DNA of 64,000 bases from RGIG6919 sp045531905 (GTDB lineage Bacteria; Bacillota; Clostridia; Lachnospirales; Lachnospiraceae), in contig JAZSEY010000018.1 of the NCBI GenBank assembly GCA_045531905.1, positions 6,981 through 70,980 on the forward strand, given 5' to 3'. How positions within the stretch are numbered: position 1 is the stretch's first letter; the number at the start of each line of letters is the position of its first letter. Position numbers and translations under genes: made by a program. The notes under the pieces were generated by a model. It ran no database searches and was not told the origin of the DNA. It saw nothing but the letters and a program-made list of their open reading frames with translations. This document shows positions 40,525 to 49,523 of this stretch, piece by piece.

Positions 40525-42159
40525 TTATTTTGATAAATCTAAATTGCGTACAGTTTCTCTAACCTTTAATACAAACCCTGGAGAAACGGATAACTCATCT
40601 ATACCCATTCGCATAAATGTTTCTGTAAGAGTAGTGTCCGCTGCAAGCTCTCCACATATACCAATCCATGCACCATGGTTATGAGCATTGTCTGCCGCCA
40701 TCTTGATAAGTCTAAGAATCGCCTCATGGTGAGTATCTATAAAATCTTCCAGTTCCGGATTCTGTCTGTCACAGGCAAGGGTGTACTGCGTCAAGTCATT
40801 TGTTCCTACGCTGAAGAAATCTACCATTGGTGCCAACAAATCGCTGATGATGGCAGCTGCAGGGGTCTCAATCATAATACCCAATTCTATAGCATCAGAA
40901 ATCTCAATTCCCTCTGCAACAAGCTCTGCCTTTACTTCTTCACAGATTGCAAGTATCTTTTCCAGTTCACTCACACTTGTAATCATAGGGAACATGATTC
41001 CTAACTTACCATACACAGATGCTCTATATAAAGCTCTAAGCTGAGTCTTGAAAATGTCTGGTCTAGTCAGACAAATTCGAATTGCCCTATATCCTAATGC
41101 AGGATTTTCCTCTTTCTTGAGGCCAAAATAATCAACCTGCTTGTCTGCACCTATATCCAGAGTACGAATAATTACCTTTTTACCAGCCATACTCTCAAGA
41201 ACCTTCTTGTAAGCAACAAATTGTTGCTCCTCTGTAGGATAATCCTGACTTTCCAGATATAAAAATTCACTTCTGAACAATCCGATTCCGCCTGCATCAT
41301 TCAATAGAACTGCACCGATATTTTCAACGCTTCCTATATTGGCATAGATATTGATTTTCTTACCATCTATAGTCATGTTTTCTTTTCCCTTTAAATTCTG
41401 AAGCAGTTTTTTCTTCTCCTCATCCTGCTGTTTTTTTAGCAGGAACTGATTCGTTACCTCTTCATCCGGATTTACAATTACCTCACCTGTAAATCCATCC
41501 ACGATAGCAGATTCACCGTCCGTGATGGACTTCAGAAATTCTTCTCCCACACCTATTATGGCAGGGATATTCATATTTCTGGCAAGAATTGCCGTGTGAG
41601 AATTTGAGGAGCCGTATGCTGTCACAAATGCAAGCACCTTGTCTTTGTCCAACAATACTGTCTCACTAGGAGCCAAATCATCCGAACATATAATTACCTT
41701 GTCATCACTGGAAGAAGTGTCCTCACCTTCGGATTGCAGATTTCTAATAAGACGATTGGAAATATCCTTAATGTCTGCTGCTCTTTCTTTCATATAAGCA
41801 TCATCCATCGCACCAAACATTTCTGCAAAATTATCTGCAGTAACAGCAACAGCATATTCTGCATTCACTGACTGAGTATCAATAATGTTTTGGATAGAAT
41901 CATTGTAATCTATATCCTCCAACATCATCATGTGAATTTCAAATATCTGTGCATTTGCCTCTCCAACTTCTTTCAATGCCTTGTCATAGATTTCCTGAAG
42001 CTGACTTGTAGCAAGCGCCTTCGCAGTTTCTACACGTTGTTTCTCATGATTTGTGTCTTCCACGCGAGTACGCTTTACAGATACTTCTTTTCTTTTAAAT
42101 ACTGAAATCTTGCCTATAGCTATGGCACCATAGACTCCCTTTCCGACGTATTTTTCCAT
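40525..42159 (-). CDS. ptsI: PTS enzyme I (PEP-protein phosphotransferase)
   Basis: 544 residues. It takes phosphate from PEP onto a His and passes it to HPr. The phospho-His motif appears as SNSHTAILARNMNIPAIIG near residue 190; the C-terminal PEP-binding domain has GIGLFRSEFLY and GTNDLTQYTLACDR and ends with the Cys-containing GICGELAAD. Length is slightly below the usual 570-575 residues because the N-terminal portion is compact. AGGAGG precedes ATG 42159. It is the last gene of the fructose operon, so the general PTS enzyme is encoded with a sugar-specific one. Confidence 0.95.
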   Translation of the reverse strand: MEKYVGKGVYGAIAIGKISVFKRKEVSVKRTRVEDTNHEKQRVETAKALATSQLQEIYDKALKEVGEANAQIFEIHMMMLEDIDYNDSIQNIIDTQSVNAEYAVAVTADNFAEMFGAMDDAYMKERAADIKDISNRLIRNLQSEGEDTSSSDDKVIICSDDLAPSETVLLDKDKVLAFVTAYGSSNSHTAILARNMNIPAIIGVGEEFLKSITDGESAIVDGFTGEVIVNPDEEVTNQFLLKKQQDEEKKKLLQNLKGKENMTIDGKKINIYANIGSVENIGAVLLNDAGGIGLFRSEFLYLESQDYPTEEQQFVAYKKVLESMAGKKVIIRTLDIGADKQVDYFGLKKEENPALGYRAIRICLTRPDIFKTQLRALYRASVYGKLGIMFPMITSVSELEKILAICEEVKAELVAEGIEISDAIELGIMIETPAAAIISDLLAPMVDFFSVGTNDLTQYTLACDRQNPELEDFIDTHHEAILRLIKMAADNAHNHGAWIGICGELAADTTLTETFMRMGIDELSVSPGFVLKVRETVRNLDLSK

Positions 42160-42195
42160 AATATGCCTCCTAATGCTTTAAGGTAGCAATGATAA

Positions 42196-42462
42196 TTACT
42201 CACCAAAACCACTTTCAAATAAGCCTGCTATCTCATCCAATGCAGCCTGCTCATCTGTACCCTCGCAAACGATTTCTACAGTATTACCACATTTGATACA
42301 AGCTGACATAATCTGCATAAGTGCTTTCGCATTTACCTGCTTGTCGTTTACATTCATTGTGATATTACACTCTTTATAAGCTGCTGCAGCCTTTGCAAGA
42401 ATACCTGCTGGGCGCATATGCATTCCCTGTGCGTTAATTACTTCTACAGTTTTTGTTACCAT
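42196..42462 (-). CDS. ptsH: HPr phosphocarrier without regulatory serine
   Basis: 88 residues. The catalytic His15 is in GMHMRPAG, so phosphate transfer from enzyme I to the EIIA domain is expected. At the site corresponding to Ser46 of Bacillus HPr (in KSIMGVMS) this protein reads KALMQIMS, with Ala47 in place of the serine. It therefore cannot be phosphorylated by HPr kinase/phosphorylase and cannot act as co-repressor with CcpA in the usual way. It lies between fruA and ptsI. A second, regulatory HPr may exist elsewhere in the genome. Confidence 0.93.
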   Translation of the reverse strand: MVTKTVEVINAQGMHMRPAGILAKAAAAYKECNITMNVNDKQVNAKALMQIMSACIKCGNTVEIVCEGTDEQAALDEIAGLFESGFGE

Positions 42463-42500
42463 AATTTCCCTCCATTATATACTTCCCATTATATTATGAT

Positions 42501-44411
42501 TTAAGCCTGAACTTTTTTCTTAAGAACTCCAAGTAAGAGCATACCAACTAATGAACCAATTGCAAGTGCAAGAAGATACATTGGCCAATTGCCTACTACA
42601 GCGAATACGAAGATACCACCGTGTGGAGCCATGAGTGTACAGTTAAATGCCATTGAAAGACCACCTGCTACAGCTGCACCAATCATACATGAAGGAATGA
42701 CTCTTAATGGATCAGCTGCCGCATAAGGAATCGCACCCTCTGTGATGAAGCTAAGACCCATAATGTAGTTTACAGGGCCACTCTTTCTCTCTTCTTCAGT
42801 AAACTTATTCTTGAAGAATGTTGTTGCTAATGCGATTGCGATAGGAGGTACCATACCACCAATCATAACTGCTGCCATTACATCATAGTTACCAGATGTA
42901 ATTGCTGCTGTACCGAATACATATGCAGCCTTGTTGAAAGGACCACCCATATCAATTGACATCATACCACCAAGGATACATCCAAGGATAATCTTGCTTT
43001 CCCCTCCCATGTCAGTAAGGAAGTTTGAAAGACCTGTATTAAGCATACCCATAAATGGATTAATTGCACACATAACGACTGCTATCATTCCAAGTCCTAC
43101 AAGAGGATAGATAAGAACAGGTTTAATACCATTTAATGCATCTGGCATCTTATCGCAAAGTCTTTCTACACCAAGCATAAGGTAACCACCTACGAAACCT
43201 GCAAACAATGCACCCAGGAAACCTGAAGGAACATCGCCACCGATGCTGGCAAATGTAGAACCTAAGGTTGCCATATATCCACCTACAAGACCTACTAAGA
43301 AACCTGGTCTGTCAGCAATACTCTTACCAATAAATGCTGCAAGAATAGGAACCATAAAGTTAAATGCATTTCCACCAACTGTCTTGAAAAATGCAGCCAG
43401 TGCTGTGTGAGTACCAAAACTTCCATCCTGTGGGGCACCCGCAATTGTATCAATCAAGAAAGCCAATGCGATGAAGATACCACCAGCTACTACGAATGGT
43501 AACATATTAGATACACCATTCATCAAATGCTTGTAAATCTTTCTACCAAAGGACTCACCTTCTGCACCTGATTCCTCTGCCTTAGCACCCTGATGCTTAT
43601 AAACTGGTGCATCACCAGATACCACTTTGTTAATTAACTCTTCCGGAATCTTGATTCCATCGGATACCTTTGTTGTAATAACCTTCTTACCATCGAAACG
43701 TGACATCTCAACTGACTTATCAGCTGCTACAATAATTCCATCACACTCTTCGATTTCCTTTGCTGTAAGCTTGTTCTTAACACCGCCAGAACCGTTGGTC
43801 TCAACCTTAACTGTTATACCAAGCTTCTTGCCTGCTTTTTCTAATGCTTCTGCTGCCATATAAGTATGAGCAATACCTGTTGGACAAGCGGTTACTGCAA
43901 GCACTCTGTATTCTGCGCTTGACTCCGATGCTGCCACAGTTGCTTCCTCTGGGAACTTAGCTGTCTCTGTTTTATCAATAATTGACAAAAACTCTGTTAC
44001 ATCCTTTGCTCCAAGAAGCTCGCCTCTAAAGTCCTCATCCATAAGAATTGTCATAAGTCTTGACAATACTTCCAAATGCACATCTCCATCATTTGGAGCT
44101 GCAATCATGAATAAAAGGTTAGATGGCTCACCATCAAGTGCCTCATAATCTACGCCACCTGGAACTGTGATTGCCGCTAAGGATGGAGCCTTAACTGCCT
44201 CACTTTTAGCATGTGGAATCGCGATTCCTTCACCAACTGCTGTAGAACCCTGCTCCTCACGTGCCAAAATTCCCTTCTTATAAGCTTCCACATCACTAAT
44301 GTTTCCGCTCTTTGCCTGAAGCTCAACTAACATGTCGATTGCTTCCTGTTTGCTACTTGGTGCCTGACCAAGTGCTATGCTTTCTTTCTTAAGTAAATCA
44401 ACAATACGCAT
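42501..44411 (-). CDS. fruA: PTS fructose transporter EIIABC
   Basis: 636 residues, a complete fused transporter. EIIA (1-150) has the phospho-His in IPHAKSEA; EIIB (about 165-265) has the phospho-Cys in TACPTGIAHTYMAAEALE; EIIC (about 285-636) has eight to nine membrane segments with GGPFNKAAY and GAIPYAAADPLRVIP signatures. It imports and phosphorylates fructose to fructose-1-phosphate. GAGGAGG precedes ATG 44411. It is followed by ptsH-ptsI, so a whole phosphotransfer chain is encoded in one operon. Confidence 0.95.
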   Translation of the reverse strand: MRIVDLLKKESIALGQAPSSKQEAIDMLVELQAKSGNISDVEAYKKGILAREEQGSTAVGEGIAIPHAKSEAVKAPSLAAITVPGGVDYEALDGEPSNLLFMIAAPNDGDVHLEVLSRLMTILMDEDFRGELLGAKDVTEFLSIIDKTETAKFPEEATVAASESSAEYRVLAVTACPTGIAHTYMAAEALEKAGKKLGITVKVETNGSGGVKNKLTAKEIEECDGIIVAADKSVEMSRFDGKKVITTKVSDGIKIPEELINKVVSGDAPVYKHQGAKAEESGAEGESFGRKIYKHLMNGVSNMLPFVVAGGIFIALAFLIDTIAGAPQDGSFGTHTALAAFFKTVGGNAFNFMVPILAAFIGKSIADRPGFLVGLVGGYMATLGSTFASIGGDVPSGFLGALFAGFVGGYLMLGVERLCDKMPDALNGIKPVLIYPLVGLGMIAVVMCAINPFMGMLNTGLSNFLTDMGGESKIILGCILGGMMSIDMGGPFNKAAYVFGTAAITSGNYDVMAAVMIGGMVPPIAIALATTFFKNKFTEEERKSGPVNYIMGLSFITEGAIPYAAADPLRVIPSCMIGAAVAGGLSMAFNCTLMAPHGGIFVFAVVGNWPMYLLALAIGSLVGMLLLGVLKKKVQA

Positions 44412-44476
44412 ACTTAAAATCCTCCTCTTTGTTATTTTTTATGTTTGAATTGTCCCACTCAAGACAATCTTAAGTT

Positions 44477-45379
44477 TTATAGTAATTCAATTAGCAATCT
44501 GTCTACTTCTGCTTTTGTTGCTAATCCATCTGAAAATGCTGTCGCGCCACCTGTTGCAGTTCCAAGCTTCAACGCATATCCATAATCGCCATGTTCCATA
44601 CCTGCTATGAAACCTGCCACCATAGAGTCTCCGGCACCAACAGAATTTTTAACCTTTCCTTTGCAAACTCCACATCTATGAGCCTTTCCTGTTTCATCAA
44701 TCAGAAGTGCTCCGTCTCCAGCCATGGAGATAAGTACATTTCTTGCTCCAAGTTCTTGAAGTTTTCTTGCATATTTCTCAATCTCTTCCATCGTTGTAAG
44801 CTTTACGCCAAACATTTCACCAAGCTCATGATTATTGGGTTTTATCAAAAATGGCTTATATGGAAGTACTTTCATAAGAAGCTGTCCTGTTGCATCAACA
44901 ACAGCCTTGATTTTCTTCTCAGAAAGTCTTTGTAAAATTTGCTCATATATATCTGATGGAAGTGTATTTGGTATACTTCCTGCTAACACAATCGTGTCAC
45001 CATCCTGAATCTTTTCCAGCTTAGCAAAAAGTTCCGCAATCGCTTTTTCACTGATAAATGGTCCTTGACCATTCAACTCTGTCTCTTCAGCAGATTTAAT
45101 CTTAACATTGATACGGGAGAAACCGCTTTCAAGCTGAACAAAATCAGATTCAATGCCTTTTTCCTCAACACCCTTCTTTATGGCATCTCCAGTAAAGCCT
45201 GCAATAAAGCCCAATGCCTTTGAGGTCAATCCAAGTTCTTTGAGTACGAAAGAAACATTGATTCCTTTTCCGCCAAAATAGATTTCTTCACCGTTGCTAC
45301 GATTGACACTACCTAATTCCATCTCTCCCGAGTGAACAACGTAGTCCACTGCCGGATTAAATGTAACTGTGTATATCAT
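44477..45379 (-). CDS. fruK: 1-phosphofructokinase
   Basis: A 300-residue PfkB/ribokinase-family enzyme that makes fructose-1,6-bisphosphate from fructose-1-phosphate. Signatures are GGKGINVSFVLKELG near residue 38, ANNHELGE-like (KPNNHELGEMFG), and GAGDSMVAGFIAG at the catalytic Asp near residue 250. It starts within the stop codon of fruR (ATGA overlap) and precedes fruA. Confidence 0.95.
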   Translation of the reverse strand: MIYTVTFNPAVDYVVHSGEMELGSVNRSNGEEIYFGGKGINVSFVLKELGLTSKALGFIAGFTGDAIKKGVEEKGIESDFVQLESGFSRINVKIKSAEETELNGQGPFISEKAIAELFAKLEKIQDGDTIVLAGSIPNTLPSDIYEQILQRLSEKKIKAVVDATGQLLMKVLPYKPFLIKPNNHELGEMFGVKLTTMEEIEKYARKLQELGARNVLISMAGDGALLIDETGKAHRCGVCKGKVKNSVGAGDSMVAGFIAGMEHGDYGYALKLGTATGGATAFSDGLATKAEVDRLLIELL

Positions 45380-46131
45380 CCCATAACCTCCTTAACCGAT
45401 GCCTCGGTTACATACTTTTTGTTTTCTACCCTATCAGTTATTATCTTACCTTCTGTAAGGGGTGCAATATTCACTGCTGTTATCTTGTCGAATTTGGAAT
45501 GATCTGCTAAGAAGTATGGCTTTCTAGTATTGGCTATTACTGCTCTCTTTACTTCTGCCTCAGCCTTTTCAGGAGTCGTAAGTCCGACCGAAAGCGATAT
45601 TCCATTGACTCCTATAAAGCTCTTTGTGAAGTTATAATCCGATATAGATTTGATACAATCTGCTCCTACAATAGCCTCTGTGGTAACCTTTATCTCTCCA
45701 GCCGGCACAAATACTCTAAAACCTCTCTTGGCAAGTTTCATAGCATGCACAAATGCGTTGGTAACAAAGGATACATTTTTCTCTGGTATAAACTCTATCA
45801 TCTTCTCAGTAGTCGTTCCTGCATCCAAAAATACAAAATCTCCATCTTCAATCAAAGAAGCAGCATATTTTGCTATAGCGGTTTTCTCATCATTGAACAA
45901 CAATGCCTTCTCAGCTACATCTCTCTCTAAAGCAGTGAAATTATCAGTAGCCTGTGCTGACATGGCACCACCTCTAACCTTTACCAGCATTCCCTTTTCA
46001 TCAAGATATGCCAAGTCACGTCTTATGGTGGATTCGGAAGCATCAAGCAGTGTGCACAATTCTGCTAGAGTAGCACTTCCGTTATTGTTAACTGTCTCTA
46101 ATATCGTTGAATGTCGATCCTCTGTTAGCAT
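45376..46131 (-). CDS. fruR: DeoR-family regulator of the fructose operon
   Basis: 251 residues. The DeoR winged helix is at the N-terminus (ATLAELCTLLDASESTIRRDLAYLDEKGMLVKVRGGA) and the sugar-phosphate-binding domain has FLDAGTTTEKMIEFI and GVNGIS. Family members repress fruK-fruA and respond to fructose-1-phosphate. It is the first gene of the operon; direct repeats in front of its promoter would be its operators (autoregulation). Confidence 0.93.
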   Translation of the reverse strand: MLTEDRHSTILETVNNNGSATLAELCTLLDASESTIRRDLAYLDEKGMLVKVRGGAMSAQATDNFTALERDVAEKALLFNDEKTAIAKYAASLIEDGDFVFLDAGTTTEKMIEFIPEKNVSFVTNAFVHAMKLAKRGFRVFVPAGEIKVTTEAIVGADCIKSISDYNFTKSFIGVNGISLSVGLTTPEKAEAEVKRAVIANTRKPYFLADHSKFDKITAVNIAPLTEGKIITDRVENKKYVTEASVKEVMG

Positions 46132-46149
46132 ATAATACCCTCCTCTTTC

Positions 46150-46182
46150 TGATTGATTATGAAAGATTTTGATTGATTATGA
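46150..46182 (-). promoter_or_regulatory. Probable FruR operator, direct repeats
   Basis: TGATTGATTATGA occurs at 46150-46162 and again at 46170-46182, 20 bases apart. They lie directly after the -10 element on the minus strand and before the ribosome site, covering the expected transcription start. DeoR-type repressors often bind repeats about two helical turns apart. Confidence 0.65.
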
Positions 46183-46186
46183 CTTA

Positions 46187-46214
46187 ATATTAACACAAAT
46201 ATTTTCATTGTCAA
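46187..46214 (-). promoter_or_regulatory. Promoter of the fructose operon
   Basis: Minus-strand TTGACA (46209-46214) and TAATAT (46187-46192) with a 16-base spacer. Confidence 0.7.
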
Positions 46215-46303
46215 GCATTATCTTCCAAATTCTGTCATTTTCTCTCATTTATCATGATTCTTTCTTCCATTTCCCTATTGTCGCCCACAATTCCCTGCAA
46301 CTG

Positions 46304-46312
46304 TGGTACAAT
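46304..46312 (+). promoter_or_regulatory. Extended -10 promoter of the CoA-transferase gene
   Basis: TGGTACAAT is an extended -10 element about 40 bases before the gene. No good -35 stands at the right distance. Confidence 0.35.
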
Positions 46313-46356
46313 GAGACTTAGGTATTTTCATATTTTATTGGGGAAGGGGTATGTTT

Positions 46357-47697
46357 ATGTTAAATGATTTCATGCAACAATATAAATCTAAGCTACGTAC
46401 ACCAGAGGAAGCTGTTCGCGTCGTAAAAAACGGTGACTGGATTGACTACACAAGTTCTCTTGGTAAACCGGTATTGTTAGACCAAGCGCTGGCAAATCGT
46501 CGTGATGAGCTTCTCGATGTCAAGATTCGTGGCAATCTTATCGACGGTCCTATTGCTGTTGCAGAATGTGACGAAAGTCAGGAACATTTTGTATATCACA
46601 GCTGGCATTGTTCTGCTTATGAGCGCAAATTATGTGACAAAGGACTTTGCTACTACATCCCAATGGTATTTCACAACAATGCCGCCTACTATGAATTCTT
46701 TTTAAATGTAAATGTAGTTATGGTTAGCGTTTCACCAATGGACAGACATGGCTATTTCAACTTCTCTGTTAACACAGGCGTCGCTGCACCTATCGCCCGT
46801 ATGGCAGACATTGTCATCGTTGAGGTAAATGAAAATATGCCTAAGGTACACGGAGGCTATGACGAGTGCATTCATATTTCTGAGGTAGACTATATTGTTG
46901 AAGGCTATCATGCCCCATTTACCTACAGCAAACATATTGAACCAACCGCAACAGACCGCAAAATTTCTGAACACATCGTACCGTATCTGGTGGATGGTTC
47001 CACTTTGCAGTTGGGTATTGGCAGTATTCCTAACGCTCTGGGTGAATTGATTGCAGAATCGGATTTAAAGGATTTGGGTATGCACACTGAGCTTTGCTCT
47101 GATGCATTTTTAAGCTTATACCTTTCCGGCAAGCTCACTAACAAGCGAAAGAGTATTGATAGAGGAAAGGGCGTCTTTGGCTGTGCCATCGGCTCTCCTG
47201 CTCTTTATGATTGGTTGGAGGACAACCCTGGCGTGGCTGCGTATCCTCTGGAATATGTAAATCGTCCAAGTGTCATCGCCCAGATTGACAATATGGTTTC
47301 CATCAACAGCTGCGTGGCTGTAGACCTCTATGGTCAGGTCGCCGCAGAAAGCTCCGGTTCCCGACAGATTAGTGGTACCGGCGGGCAATTGGATTTCCTG
47401 ATTGGTGCTTCTGCTTCCAAAGGCGGTAAGGCATTTATCTGCCTAAGCTCAACCTACAAAAACAAAAATGGCGAACTGCAATCACGCATTCGCCCACAAT
47501 TTAATGGTGACATCATAACCTCGCCACGAAGCCAGGTATATTTCCTTGTCACTGAATATGGAATTATCAATTTAGAAGGTCGTTCCACCTGGGAACGTGC
47601 AGAAGACATCATCTCCATTGCACATCCGGATTTTAGAGATGCTCTCATCAAAGAGGCGGAGGAGCGCAAGATATGGAGACGGTCTAACAAACGATAA
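46357..47697 (+). CDS. Acetyl-CoA hydrolase/transferase-family CoA-transferase
   Basis: 446 residues in the butyryl-CoA:acetate / 4-hydroxybutyrate CoA-transferase family. Segments typical of the family are EEAVRVVKNGDWIDY, SVSPMDRHGYFNFSVN, QLGIGSIPNALGELIAESDLKDLGMHTEL and GTGGQLDFLIGA. The Glu in GMHTELCSDAF is the likely residue that forms the covalent CoA thioester. It would exchange CoA between acyl groups and acetate, as in butyrate formation. The exact acyl substrate is uncertain. Start: AAGGGG stands 7 bases before ATG 46357; the ATG at 46351 is only one base away from it. Confidence 0.85.
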   Translation: MLNDFMQQYKSKLRTPEEAVRVVKNGDWIDYTSSLGKPVLLDQALANRRDELLDVKIRGNLIDGPIAVAECDESQEHFVYHSWHCSAYERKLCDKGLCYYIPMVFHNNAAYYEFFLNVNVVMVSVSPMDRHGYFNFSVNTGVAAPIARMADIVIVEVNENMPKVHGGYDECIHISEVDYIVEGYHAPFTYSKHIEPTATDRKISEHIVPYLVDGSTLQLGIGSIPNALGELIAESDLKDLGMHTELCSDAFLSLYLSGKLTNKRKSIDRGKGVFGCAIGSPALYDWLEDNPGVAAYPLEYVNRPSVIAQIDNMVSINSCVAVDLYGQVAAESSGSRQISGTGGQLDFLIGASASKGGKAFICLSSTYKNKNGELQSRIRPQFNGDIITSPRSQVYFLVTEYGIINLEGRSTWERAEDIISIAHPDFRDALIKEAEERKIWRRSNKR

Positions 47698-47746
47698 TAT
47701 AGAATTTGTATATATCTATATGAATGTTATGTTAGAGATTTTTTAC

Positions 47747-47813
47747 AAAACAAAGATGGACTGTATTGTGGTGATGAAATAGGTATCTTGTACAATACAG
47801 TGTACTTTGTTTT
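47747..47813. terminator. Long hairpin between CoA-transferase and rsmI
   Basis: AAAACAAAG and CTTTGTTTT form an outer stem, and ACTGTATTGT pairs with ACAATACAGT inside it, with a 22-base loop. It separates convergent genes and has T-rich ends on both sides. Confidence 0.6.
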
Positions 47814-47855
47814 ATAAATAGCTATAACATATCAATTATATATATATACAAATAA

Positions 47856-48692
47856 CTATATTAACTCTTGATAGACGTCTCTCTTAGAAACCCCTCTATC
47901 CGACGCTACCTGTTTCATTGCCTGCTTTTTATCCATGCCTTGAGAAAGATAGATTTCCATATGCTCCTGCACAGTCATCTCTTCCCATTTCTTCACAGCT
48001 TCCTCTTTTAGTTCCTGTGGATTTTTGCCTTCGATTACCAATACACATTCACCCTTAGGCTCATTTTCGCCGTAATAGGATATTGCCTCTGCAATTGTGG
48101 TTGTGAATACTGTCTCGTGCTTTTTCGTAAGTTCTCTGCACACAGTCAATCGTCTGTCCCCAAGATTATCAAGCAACAATTGCAAGGTTTTCAACAGTCT
48201 GTGAGGTGCCTCATAAACCACAATGGTTCTGGTTTCTGTCACCATCTCTGACAGTATTTCCTGTCGTTCCTTTTTATCACTTGGCAAAAATGCCTCAAAG
48301 GCAACACGCCTTGTAGGAAGTCCTGAGATAATCAATGCATTTACAAATGCACAGGCTCCTGGAACGGTTGTCACTGTGACACCGGCTTCATGGCACTGCT
48401 TCACCAATTCTTCTCCCGGGTCAGATATACCTGGTGTTCCAGCATCTGTAATCAATGCAATATTCTGACCTTCCAAAAGTTTTGCAACCAAAACCTTTGC
48501 CTTGTCGTACTTATTAAATTCATGGTAGCTTGTCATCGGCGTCTGAATCTCAAAATGATTCAGTAATTTGATACTGTTTCTCGTATCCTCTGCCGCTATC
48601 AAGTCCACCTCTTTCAACACACGCACCGCACGAAAGGTCATATCCTCCAAATTGCCGATAGGTGTAGCACACAAATATAATGTTCCTGCCAT
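47856..48692 (-). CDS. rsmI: 16S rRNA 2'-O-ribose C1402 methyltransferase
   Basis: 278 residues of the SAM-binding tetrapyrrole-methylase fold. GTLYLCATPIGNLEDMTFRA, ITDAGTPGISDPGEELV and GLPTRRVAFEAFLPS are the hallmark segments of RsmI. It methylates the ribose of C1402 in the decoding centre together with RsmH. AAGGAG lies 5 bases before ATG 48692; the frame begins further upstream without a ribosome site. It is last in the tmk-holB cluster. Confidence 0.96.
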   Translation of the reverse strand: MAGTLYLCATPIGNLEDMTFRAVRVLKEVDLIAAEDTRNSIKLLNHFEIQTPMTSYHEFNKYDKAKVLVAKLLEGQNIALITDAGTPGISDPGEELVKQCHEAGVTVTTVPGACAFVNALIISGLPTRRVAFEAFLPSDKKERQEILSEMVTETRTIVVYEAPHRLLKTLQLLLDNLGDRRLTVCRELTKKHETVFTTTIAEAISYYGENEPKGECVLVIEGKNPQELKEEAVKKWEEMTVQEHMEIYLSQGMDKKQAMKQVASDRGVSKRDVYQELI

Positions 48693-48725
48693 AAAGGCTC
48701 CTTTCTTCCAGAAGCACGGCACTAG

Positions 48726-49523
48726 TTACTCGCCCTGCTCCATGCCATATATATCATAAATCTCTTTCGTATATTTGCTTTCCTGGTTAATCATTTCACC
48801 ATCATATCGTTTTAATTGCTCTCCCCGTTCATATACAACGAGAGGTGGCTCAATGGTTATTCTGGACTTGCCGCCACGCACTGCTTCGATGAGCACCATA
48901 TTCGGTTCTTTATCCACAAATGGATGTACTAACCGCATGCGCTTAGGCTCCAATTTATATGCCATCAACACAGAAAATATTTCCGCCAACCGAAATGGCT
49001 TATGTACCATAAAAAAACTTCCGCCTGGTACTAACAGTCTGGCTGCATTTTTCACCACATCCTCCAAATTACAGAGAATCTCATGTCTGGAAATGTTTTT
49101 CGGCGCATAAGGATTCTCCAATCCATGAGACTGGGTCATGTATGGTGGATTGCTGGTAATGGCATGAAAAGAAGCAGCAGGAAATAAATTTCCTGCCACC
49201 TTTATGTCACCTTCCACAATGGTTATACGATTGTCAAGCTCATTCATCAGCACACTTCTAGTTGCCATGTCTACACACTGAGGTTGGATATCCAATCCGG
49301 TTATGTGCTTTGCCTCAGTTTTTGCCGCCAACAAAATAGGAATGATACCTGTACCTGTTCCCATATCTAGAACGTTGGCATCTTTCTTAATATGCTGCTT
49401 TGCAAAATCTGACAACAACACCGCATCCATACCAAAACAAAAGCCTTTGGTATTCTGAATGATGCGATATCCCTGACACTGCAAATCATCAATGCGCTCA
49501 TCCGGTAACAAATTATTCGTCAT
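48726..49523 (-). CDS. tRNA1(Val) A37 N6-methyltransferase family (YabB/TrmN6)
   Basis: 265 residues. SAM-binding motif VLDMGTGTGIIPILLA near residue 47 and the amino-methylating motif TSNPPYM near residue 120 are clear; GFCFGMDAVLLSDF is typical of TrmN6/YabB. It likely methylates N6 of A37 in one tRNA, or another base. The start overlaps the RicT stop by 11 bases, and the ordering is the same as yaaT-yabB-yabC in Bacillus, which supports the assignment. Confidence 0.88.
   Translation of the reverse strand: MTNNLLPDERIDDLQCQGYRIIQNTKGFCFGMDAVLLSDFAKQHIKKDANVLDMGTGTGIIPILLAAKTEAKHITGLDIQPQCVDMATRSVLMNELDNRITIVEGDIKVAGNLFPAASFHAITSNPPYMTQSHGLENPYAPKNISRHEILCNLEDVVKNAARLLVPGGSFFMVHKPFRLAEIFSVLMAYKLEPKRMRLVHPFVDKEPNMVLIEAVRGGKSRITIEPPLVVYERGEQLKRYDGEMINQESKYTKEIYDIYGMEQGE

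Noticed and set aside
46132..46350. A catabolite-responsive (cre) site ahead of fruR or the CoA-transferase
   Set aside because: The repeats are direct, not the palindromic WTGNNARCGNWWWCAW pattern; no convincing cre was found.
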